NCBI RefSeq assembly: GCF_014764385.1
Contig: NZ_CP061714.1
Coordinates: 2,666,001-2,730,000, forward strand
Reading direction: 5' to 3'
Source of the DNA: Luteimonas sp. MC1825
GTDB taxonomy: Bacteria > Pseudomonadota > Gammaproteobacteria > Xanthomonadales > Xanthomonadaceae
DNA length: 64,000 nucleotides
This document shows, one piece after another, positions 1 to 9,600 of this stretch (position 1 is its first letter; each line of letters starts with the position of its first letter). A program made the position numbers and the translations under genes. The notes beneath the pieces are model-generated. The model ran no database searches and was not told where the DNA came from. It saw only the letters and a list, made by a program, of their open reading frames with translations.

Positions 1-3000
1 CTGAAGTAGCTTGGGTGATATGAATGGTGCGCCGCCAGCGCGCTGCGCGAAAAAGTCCGGGAGCACGATGGGATACGTCGCCACGCGCACCCCGATTCCT
101 TCGGGGAGTGTCAGGTTCTTTGCGGATGCGTCCAAGCTAATGGCACCGTCCTTGGAGGTGTCCATCGACAGGTCCCAATCCAGCACCTGAGCCAGTGCAA
201 CGAGGCAAGCCTTTGCTTGGTTTTTCTTGATCTTGTCCCAGATCCCGGGATGGCGGTTAAAGAGTTCTCCCAAGCTCGGTAGACCAACGTCGACGGTAAC
301 GGCACGCAGCGTGCGTTGCAGGCTGGCAGGCTCTTCGCGCAAGCCATCCAACGGAACCACGTCAATCCGGAGCCCCGCGACGGCGGGGTCGGGAAGCTGG
401 TCCAGCAGAGCATTGAGCTGGCGATCTTTCAGTCGCTCAATCGAGGCTGCGCGAAGCAGACGACAGAAGGTGTCGCCCTTCTTCTGATCGACCGGGGACG
501 CGCCAAACACCCGTTTCCTCAGCTCAGGGTGATTGGTCCAATGATCCCAGTCTTCGTACCTAGTGCGCGGTGTCTGGATCTTAACGGACGTGGCTTCATT
601 GAACGGCGCATTCCAGACAGTTGGCTGGTGCGAGGCCAACAGCAGCAGGTTTTCAGGGACAGAGCGCCCGGTAGCCGCGGACGAGCGCGTTTCTGCGGAT
701 GGGTCGCCCAAACTGACCGACTCACCCAAGCCGCTGCCGACACACCGCAGCCTCAGCCACATTGACGGTTGGGACGGCACCACATTGAGCGTGCCCAACG
801 ATGCGTGACCGTCATGGAACTCGAGCGTTGCGGCGTCCTGTGCGGTTCGATTAAGGGTGATTCGAAGCCTCGCCACAGAGGCGCCCGCAAACGTAACGTA
901 GGTATCGTGTGCCGCTGGAAACTCATGTGTAGCGGTCGCCTGCTGTAGCGGAGCGATCTGTAACGTTTGAGCGCTATCGGCAGCTCGGAACTGTCGAATG
1001 TCTGTCAGGGATAGAACGGTCGCAGGGCTTCCAAGAGGCGGGAACGCAATCGCTCCGCCTCCGTCGCTGCTTCGAAACACGTCTGTGATGGCGATCCCGC
1101 TGACCGCCAGGCGTGGTGATTGGGCGAGGAACGGGCTGACCTCTTCGGGTGCCGTGCCGATCCTGGGTGTAGTCGAAACATCGGCGATGGCTGTTCCGCC
1201 GATGGCCGTGGTGCGCGAGTACGGGTTGGTCTCACTCCAGCCCGCGACCGCAGGTAGCGTCGGTACCCTGCAGGGCACCCACGGTTTACCATCCTGCAAT
1301 CGCAGCGGCAAAGAACTAGCGCGACCGACCACATACGCGGCAACTTCGATCAAGGAGCCGTAGGCGAGTGGAGGCAACGGTGCGCCAATCGCAGCCACAT
1401 CTTCCGGGTAGTCGGTAGTGCAAAACGTCGGCGCCGGGTCGCCCCCCTCCTCCGGTAACGCCTCCGAGTACGCCGCCGTAGCGAAGGGCAACCCCTTGTA
1501 ACTGACGAACAACGATCGCCGCCCATTGCAGACGGTGGTGGGAAGCGCTTGGATACCGCGCGCCTGAGCCATCCATGCGGGAGCAGGATCAGCGAGCAGC
1601 TCAGCCATCGTTGCGTAGGACCACCCCGAGCCCACCGCAGCACCGTCCTGACGTCGTAGCAAAACCCCGACGCCGCTGAAGGCAGCGGCGAATTCGTCGA
1701 CCTGCGTGTCGTCGTCATCGGCGGCGGCGTCCAGCGTCACCTGCAGCGCGATGGGAACCGGCATTTCGTCCGGCCGGAACCGACGATCCGCAGGAGGGAA
1801 AAGTTCATCCGTGCAGCTCTCGGTCATGCGCGCGCACGCCTCCGCGATAGCCGGCTGCATTCCAAGCCATTCGTTGGCATCGAGCCAGTCGTCCGGGAGG
1901 GGGCTAGCGCCCGCGATGGCTCCAAAGAAGGACGCCGGCTCCGGAACCGGATGGATCAGGCTCGCGAACAGCTCAGGAAACGGAAGCGCCGTGCCGGGGG
2001 CCGGAAGCGCAGCGCTATTGAAGCGCCGTGCCCAGAAGTTCAGATCTCTGAAGTTCTGCCTCAACAGTTCTGTCGGTTTGTCACGGAATCGTACCGCGGT
2101 AGTGAGGCGATCGCAGACTAGCGTCCCCACCGCTTGCCGGGCCGCCGATGCACCGTCGGCGACGGCGGCAAACTCGCGCTCCCACGCGCTGAGCGCTGCT
2201 TCATAGGCCTGCACGAGCTCGACCGGCGGCTGCGGTCCACCGATCTGCGTGCAGAACGTGTGCGCGACGTCGGGCCATCTAAAGATGCGCAGCGCGGCGG
2301 CTTCGAGCCCACTTTCGCTGGTGACACCCGAATAAAACGCCGCGATCTGGCGGTCCAGTTCGCGATCCTGCCGATCCCAACGGTCTTGCCACGTCAACGG
2401 CCGATCGGTAGCGTCGTCACTGCCGATGATACCAGCACGACCGGCAACGTCCTTCCACACGTCGCCATTGTCGGCGTGGATGTAGCCGTGCAGGAGCCAC
2501 ATAAGCCAGTCTGTCGAGTCATCGAGAGAAGCAGGCTGCCCGGGGAGACCAGCTAGGTGACGGAGGACACTAACGAGCGTGCTTCGCTTTGCCGCGTCTG
2601 TCGGCAACGTGCTCAGAGCGGGGAGTGCCGCGATCGCCTCACGAAGCGCATCCCTGAGCTGACGATTCGACAGTGGCTTACCCCACGCTTCGCCAACGGT
2701 GACGTTGAGATGCGTGAGCAACCCGGCGAGCAAAGCGCCATCACGCCTCGGAGCCCCAGGCATTCGCAGTGCAATCAGCAGCGTGTCGAACGCCGCGGCA
2801 AGCGCCGTGATGGCGCGCCACGCTCGCCGTCGCACCTGCGCGCGTTGTTCGGCCTCGCTCGGTGCATTCAGGCCAGACCCGATATCGTCGGTCACTGGCA
2901 TGGCAACTTCATTGGCGGCCAAGAATCCTGTCACCAACGATCCTGCCCGCTGCTCGACGCGCGCCATGGCGGTGTGGGCCTCTTGACTGGACCCGTCAGC

Positions 3001-3648
3001 GGGAGCAAACCCTTCGTCCAGGCTGATGTCCGTGGAGGGCGCTTCGGCAGGTCGAGAGACGATTGATCGGCAAAGCACGCCCGCCTCGGAGATCAAGAAG
3101 TACTCCCCCGGCACGACTGGCGCGACGGGTAGACTCGCTGGCGCCTCCTGGTCGAAGTGCGGAAGAACCACAACAGGCGCGTCTGGGTCCGGCAGGAGCA
3201 GCACGCGATCAACGTGGATTACACAGGCCAGATGCAGCTTCTGCGGCAACGGTGCGACGAACCCGGCAACGCCCATTATCACGTCCCGGGCATCGAGCAG
3301 GTCGGCCGTCTTGGTTTGCTCGTACTGCTGCGAGGGCGTGTAGAAGAACGACCGTGCAGCAGTCGGCTTCTGGCTCGGCAGCCAACCTATCAGCGCGTCG
3401 GCGGAGTCGCGGCAGAAGGCCTCGCCCTGGGTCTGAGCCGCAACATTGTGAAAGATCCCATTTTGAAGTTGGTAGACGGCAAACCGAATGGCTTCCAGCC
3501 GCAGCAGGAACGCGTTAAATGCCTGTTGCGCATCGACTTCGTCTACTCGATCGGTTTCGAACGACAGACGGATGGCAAAGCCGCGTTGACTCCGTTTCTG
3601 AAAGCAGGGCGCTTCCTCGTCCGTAATGCAGAGTATCGTATCGGTCAC
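1..3648 (-). CDS. giant uncharacterised protein, 3' end beyond the window
   Basis: Uninterrupted leftward frame from a GTG at 3648 to the window edge, giving at least 1216 codons with no stop. The GTG overlaps the TGA of the upstream giant gene by four bases (GTGA), so the two are almost certainly translationally coupled. The protein starts VTDTILCITDEEAPCF. The first 250 residues look mixed and beta-rich, a helical Ala/Arg-rich stretch lies near residues 260-400, and long beta-rich segments follow. I see no signal peptide, clear transmembrane helix, P-loop, protease or nuclease motif, and I do not recognise the family. Base composition is clearly less GC-rich than the core genome to the right, which fits the island. 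It probably works together with the 2453-residue protein encoded just upstream. That the frame codes is near certain; its function is unknown. Confidence 0.85.
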   Translation of the reverse strand, partial: MTDTILCITDEEAPCFQKRSQRGFAIRLSFETDRVDEVDAQQAFNAFLLRLEAIRFAVYQLQNGIFHNVAAQTQGEAFCRDSADALIGWLPSQKPTAARSFFYTPSQQYEQTKTADLLDARDVIMGVAGFVAPLPQKLHLACVIHVDRVLLLPDPDAPVVVLPHFDQEAPASLPVAPVVPGEYFLISEAGVLCRSIVSRPAEAPSTDISLDEGFAPADGSSQEAHTAMARVEQRAGSLVTGFLAANEVAMPVTDDIGSGLNAPSEAEQRAQVRRRAWRAITALAAAFDTLLIALRMPGAPRRDGALLAGLLTHLNVTVGEAWGKPLSNRQLRDALREAIAALPALSTLPTDAAKRSTLVSVLRHLAGLPGQPASLDDSTDWLMWLLHGYIHADNGDVWKDVAGRAGIIGSDDATDRPLTWQDRWDRQDRELDRQIAAFYSGVTSESGLEAAALRIFRWPDVAHTFCTQIGGPQPPVELVQAYEAALSAWEREFAAVADGASAARQAVGTLVCDRLTTAVRFRDKPTELLRQNFRDLNFWARRFNSAALPAPGTALPFPELFASLIHPVPEPASFFGAIAGASPLPDDWLDANEWLGMQPAIAEACARMTESCTDELFPPADRRFRPDEMPVPIALQVTLDAAADDDDTQVDEFAAAFSGVGVLLRRQDGAAVGSGWSYATMAELLADPAPAWMAQARGIQALPTTVCNGRRSLFVSYKGLPFATAAYSEALPEEGGDPAPTFCTTDYPEDVAAIGAPLPPLAYGSLIEVAAYVVGRASSLPLRLQDGKPWVPCRVPTLPAVAGWSETNPYSRTTAIGGTAIADVSTTPRIGTAPEEVSPFLAQSPRLAVSGIAITDVFRSSDGGGAIAFPPLGSPATVLSLTDIRQFRAADSAQTLQIAPLQQATATHEFPAAHDTYVTFAGASVARLRITLNRTAQDAATLEFHDGHASLGTLNVVPSQPSMWLRLRCVGSGLGESVSLGDPSAETRSSAATGRSVPENLLLLASHQPTVWNAPFNEATSVKIQTPRTRYEDWDHWTNHPELRKRVFGASPVDQKKGDTFCRLLRAASIERLKDRQLNALLDQLPDPAVAGLRIDVVPLDGLREEPASLQRTLRAVTVDVGLPSLGELFNRHPGIWDKIKKNQAKACLVALAQVLDWDLSMDTSKDGAISLDASAKNLTLPEGIGVRVATYPIVLPDFFAQRAGGAPFISPKLLQ

Positions 3649-6600
3649 GGCGCAGTCCCTCCTTGGCCCTTGATGAGCTTCGAAGCCTTCTTCAAAGACT
3701 CGTCGGTGATCTCGGCGTCGACATTGCTCTCGCTGGACGTCTGCTTCTTCCCCCCCGTCATGGCGTATCGGGCTTGGCCACCGGCCGAGATCTTGAAGAA
3801 ACGAGAGATGCGAATCGTAATGCTGAAACTACCGCGAGCATCGATGTCGCCGTTGTCCTTGTAGGACAAACGCAGAAGTATCGTGATGTATGCGGTTGCG
3901 ATGCGCAGGACATCCACGACGCCCACGACGAGCACGCACATCGAGACGGTCAGACCGCCACCCGACTGGCCAATGAGCTTGCGGTATGTCAGCGCCACGC
4001 TAATGCTGATGGCCACAGACCCGGTGACGCCGGCGAAGGCGAACGCGATCGAAGCCGAACCACCCGCGCCGGCATCGACTTCGACGAGGAGACCATTGCC
4101 GAAAGGCCGATATTCAACGTCGACGGTGATCCACCCCGTACCACCGATGATGAAGATGGTGAAGAAGAATGGCAGATCCGGGCGGGACAGCGCGAAGCGG
4201 TTTGCAATGAGGAAGTCGGGGTATGCGATGAGCTGGAAGTGGTTGGAGATTTGAATGTTCTGCACGCCGCTGGTGCCGAACATCAGGCTGGTCGGTGGCA
4301 TAGAAAAGACGTGCTCTAAGCCCACCGGCAGGCCGTTCTGCTTTAGAACCTTCAGGCCGCCCACTTCGTCGGGAATGATGCTGCCCAGCGTGTTCTGGAC
4401 GAACTGCAGCGCCGAATTGAGCTCGATCTTCTTCGGATCGAAGTCGACCCTCAAGCTTCCGCTGTCGTCATAGCGGACCGCCACTTCGCGCAGTGTCACC
4501 ATGACCTGGCCACCGACGACCATCTCGAAATCGGTCTCGAAGCTTGACCGTGCCTGGCGGGAGACTTCTTCTGTGTTCTTCGAGGCCTCTACCCGCAGGA
4601 AGGCCTTGGCCCGAGCGTTGACGGCATCAAGGGAGAAGGGACCGAACGAGAAAAGGGCATTCCTGCCCTCGAGCGGCGCATCCACTTCGATCTGGAACCA
4701 GGCGCGATAGTTCTTTCGGTCGAAGTCATGGGATATGCGGATGGCGTCCGTCGCGCTTTGTGGCAGCTTGCAGCCCTTGAACAGGCGATCCAGCTTCACG
4801 CCACCGCAGCTACGAAGGATTCGTCCGATGTCGAACTGCGACAGATCGATCGGCTCAAGTTGATTGCCGATCCGGTCAAACGGAAGACTGAGGCCGATTG
4901 CTTTGAGGTCGTCTCCGAGACGACCAAACCAAGCCTCAACCGGGGTGGTGTCGACCGCACCGTCGACGAGTCCGTAGTAGTAGGCTAGGCGCTCCTTGGC
5001 GAATTCCAGATTTGGCAGCTCCGGCGGCGTGCCTGCAGCGGCCAAGGCGCGAAGTATGTTTCCCGGAACAGAGAGAACCCCGCCGTTGGTGATACCGGCA
5101 ACCGCGTCGATCACGCGTTCGCCGTAGCGGGCCGCCATGTCGCCGCTGGCGACCAGTTGTCGTACGACCTTGCGCGCATCGTTGTCGAACGAATCGAATC
5201 CATCCCGAAGACGTCTCCACTTCTCGACGTTCTGCATGACGTCGTCCGCATCAGCCATCCATTCGTTGAATCGCTCAGCGAAATTCGGGAAACTGTTCAC
5301 GAACTCGGCTGCCGTCTCCTTGGAGAACGACTCGAAACGGTAAGTGATCGAGGCGCAGGCATTCTCGACGTGGCTCGCGAGTTCAGAGACTAGGGTGCTG
5401 CCCTGATTGATCAGTACCAAGCTCTGCTCGAGTAACTTGGTCGACACACTGCGCAGCTCAGCGGCGGTCGCCACATCGAGCACACTCGCGCCGAACACCG
5501 CAGGATCAATAGCATCGATGATCGGATCGACGACGCCCTTGATGCGCTCAAGTACGTGCGCGGTGAGCGCATCAGGGCTCAGTTCGCCCTCGGCCTTGCT
5601 CAATCCGTCTGTGACTACCTTGAGTCGGTCCTCAAGCAGCGCGCACACTTTTTCGAGCTTGCCGTCTGCCGCCGCGGCAAGTTCCCATAGTTCGCGACGC
5701 ATGGTCTCAAGTGAGGCATCCACCCAGTTGGTGGCGCGCTCCGTCTCCGCGAGAAGCGCGGACACAGTGTCCGATATCCAGACAGGAACGGCTTCAAGGC
5801 TTGCGCGAATGTCGGCAAGCAATGGCGCAGGAAGAGTCGCTGCGTGCGCTTCCAGGGAATCGATGAAGTCGATGAGGCCCTGACCTGCCGTGGCCGTGGT
5901 TTGCCTGGCGTGAGCCGCCGCCAGCTTGACTGACTGCCCGAACTCCGTAGCGTCCTGTTTCAGGTCCTGCTCGATCGTCGCCCAGGCCGCGCTCAACGAG
6001 GTGAGGTCGGTTTGCAGCGGTTGGGCGACATCAAGTAGCGCCTGACATGCATCTTTCTCTGTCTGGTTTCCCGTCGCATCGCGATGCGCGATGAGCTGGG
6101 CGACCACTTTCGAAAGCACCTTCTCCGCAACCTTGGATTGCTGGGTGAGCCGAGTGCTAATGCGGGTTACCCCCTCCTTGGCCCGGTCCAGTCGTGCCAC
6201 CACAGGGCTCTCGTTCGACGAGATCTCGGTCAACGCCCGACCGATGATGACGCCGACGTACTCGGTGAGGGGGTCCGCTTCGGCCGCAATGCGAGCAGTG
6301 CCATCGGCGATGGCAGCCTCAAGCGCACGCTGGGCGCGCTGTACCACAACGGCTACTCGCTCCTCGAAGTCCCGCCGCCGGGCCGCGGACCACGGCTTAT
6401 CCCGGTCGATCGAGAGGTTCAGAGCTTCCACGTCCGCGCGGACACGATCCAGCCCCACTTCGAGACTGGTCGATACGTCCGCAATGGCGGAACGGATGGC
6501 TTCCACACCACGTCGCGCCGAGCCCAGCTCGATGGTGGTCGACGCGAACACGCTGTGAAGCTCCTCTTCTAAGAGCTCATGTATGTGTGCTTTGAACAGC

Positions 6601-9600
6601 GCACGGTCCATCCAGAAGTTCGGCTTGAAACTCTCGTCTCCGACCGCGCGATCCAGCTGATCGGCAACCTTTGCGTCCCAAGCCTGCAACTGCTGACTGA
6701 GCGCGAGGCGCTTGGCATCGAATCCAGCCGTAAGGCGCTTCGTGAGTTGATTGCAGTCGGAAAGCGGATAGGCGTCCTTCAGTTCCTGGCTGATCAGCCC
6801 CGACTGGTGGTCTTTGTGGACAGCGACGCTTTGCTCGAGGGCACCGCCTTGCGCGCGGAGCACATCGAACGCGGTCTTGAGCGCACCCATGGCGTCTTTG
6901 ATAGGTTGCTTCTGATCGTCGGTAGGCAGACTCGTCGGCAGTTTTACCGCGGCAAGGGCCGCCCTGGCCAGGCGCATTTCAGGCGGATCGTCCGCGCGTG
7001 CGGGACTGTCCCAATCGGCCTTGAGCGGCAGCTTAAGGGCGCCCACTAGCTTCAGGTTAAGCGCGGTTGTGAGCGCCTCCGATGCGAGCGAGTTGGCCGG
7101 CGGCGCCGACGCCGGGCGTCCCGCCCGCGAGAACGTGATGGTCTCGATCGCCGCGTATAGCGGCTTCTCTCCGCGGTGCTCATTGACGGGTGTTCGAATG
7201 GCCGGGGGAGCCAGGCGCCAAGTGTAACGCGCATGGCCGGGCGGCGTGGCGTCGGCCGCGCTGGTGGGCTCGGTCGACGCAGCATCAGAAGGGCCCGCGG
7301 GACGCGACGGCCACCCGTGACAAGGCAGAGGCAGATTCGGGTAATCGATCCGCAGACGCGTCATCCACGCGTCCGTGTCATCGGTGGCATCGGGTGTCGT
7401 GTCGGCGAAGAAGTATAGGTTCTCCGGGTTAAGGCATTCTTGCGGCGATTCTTCGCCCGATGCGCCCTCGGCCGCGGATACAAAGACAATGTCGGGTCGG
7501 GCGTACACTTGTGGCCGGACACGCGCCGCATATCGGTTCCAGAGAGGGACGATCCATCCGATCGCGGCATTCGCATTGCCGGCGTCATCAAGGTCCTCAC
7601 CCCACATGCTGTCAACCGCGATCTGCTTCTGGTTGAATCGCAACGCGCGGACGAAGCAGGCGTGGAATCCCGCCGCGCCGGGAGCATCGGGATAACGGCG
7701 CTCCGGCTGGAGCAGCTCGACGTACTCTCGGACTTTGCGAAGTACGGGGCGACGCGTGCGATCACCCAGCACTTCCAGCGGCGTGAACTGAGCACTTGGA
7801 TTACAGGTACGCTCGTACACGATAACGTGCTTGGCGCGGTTCCACCAAACGGCGATGCGGCCGATCACCTCAACCTGCAATCGTTGGACGAAGCCGCCGC
7901 GCGTTTCGCTGATGATGCGAACGCGACGATTGCAGAACGCGGCAGTCTGATCGGCATCGCCGCCCAAGACCCCGAGCGCGATGCCCTCCAGCGTTCCGCC
8001 CTCGGAGACAGGATTGAGCAGTAGCATGTTGAGGACGTTGCGCGACTCGAACGACCACAGCGCACCTCCGCGCAGTCCCGTGCTGTGAAGCCGGGGCGAC
8101 AGGGCAGGGATGACCTGGGTGGGAGACGCCACTGCGGCGCTGGGTGGATCCAGTTCGGCGACGGCGGGGCGATGTAGCGCCGAGGTGCGTAGCGCAAATC
8201 GCGTGCTCTCCCGGAAACGCGCTGGCGCGAACGGAATCACGGACATCGGATCGTCGGCCCAAAGTTCCAGGCGCTCCAGGCGGCGGCGGTATGCCCGCAT
8301 CTTGGCGTCCCAGCGGTCCTCGTACTCGTCATCTGTGTTCACGCCCTTCCAGGCAACCGGACGACCCAGCAGCGTCTCAATCTCCGCGACGCGGGCTCGA
8401 CGGGCGGGCCCAGATTCCCGCGCAGGCTCAACAGAGACAGAGAGGCCGTAGAGGAACTCGGTACGTAACGCCTCAAGCGCGACGCCGAGGCCCAGTTCCC
8501 CGCGTTGGCGGAACAGCGTCGCCGCCGCCCACTCCGGAGTCGCGAAATTGCGCTCCACATCCGACGGGCGTACCCATAGTTCCGTCGGAGGTGTCAGTCG
8601 GAACTCGACTGCGCGGCGCTTGGGCAAACTGCTAGCCGTCTCTAGTGGCGACATCGGGCGAATGAACTCCGCCGGCTCGCCCGCGGCGGGCGCGGTGTAG
8701 TCATGAATTTCCAGGCGACTGGGCTTGTCCATGCTCTCGCCGATCGACTGCGGCGGAAGCGTGTAGTGATAGACAGGGCGGACCAGGCGGGTTTGCCAGG
8801 TGCCACGGTGGCTGTCATAGGCAGCCACATGGACGGTGTCTTGACCCCCCCGTGCCTCCAGCGGCGGCATGTGCGCGCGAAAGAACGCCAGCGGCTCGGT
8901 AGAAAGAACAACCGTGCTGGTGTCTTGGGTGGAAGACTCGACCTGCTCCTGTAGCGTGGCCTGCAGGCGACGTTCTTCGGTTGACTGCACCGTCTCCTCG
9001 AGCACCAGAGAGTAACGGCCGGCTACCCCCTGCTGTTCCTGGATGAGCAGCCGACCTTTCGAGTCGGATGGCGCGAAACGCTCAGTGTCGAGACCGTCGA
9101 CATCGACGCGATCGAACGACAGCGTGAGCTTAGCTTGAACTTCAACGGTGGGCAGCGAGGTGCCCTGCCACATGATGGGTGGCCTCACACGCACCCGAAT
9201 GTAAGTCGCGCGACCTTCGTCTGCGGTGGAAAGCAATGGGACTTCGCCTGCGCCAGCGCTCTCGAACACGAAGCCGCCGATGGCGGCTCGGTGGCGCTTC
9301 GGCGGGGCGCCAGCCTCCTGATACTCGTGAATCGTGAAGCCGAAGCAGAAACTCTCTTGGGCCAATACGCCCGCGTCGTACCGCAGGCTTACGGCCACAT
9401 CGCCTTTGACACCAGAAGCGTGCTCGTCGATTAGGCTCGGCCAACGCGCCTTGCATCGAAACTCGAGTCCCGGGAGCAGCGAGAGGCGCTTTATGGAGAC
9501 GTCTTGCAGGGTAAGCCGGTACGCCTCTCGCTTGGAGCTAATCCCTTGCAGTTTCCCAAGTTCGCACCGGCTCCGTGTGACCAATGCAACAAATGCCTCA

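Noticed and set aside
3663..7432. Many short rightward frames inside the 2453-residue gene
   Set aside because: They conflict with one long leftward frame that has a good start and no breaks, and none has a recognised domain.
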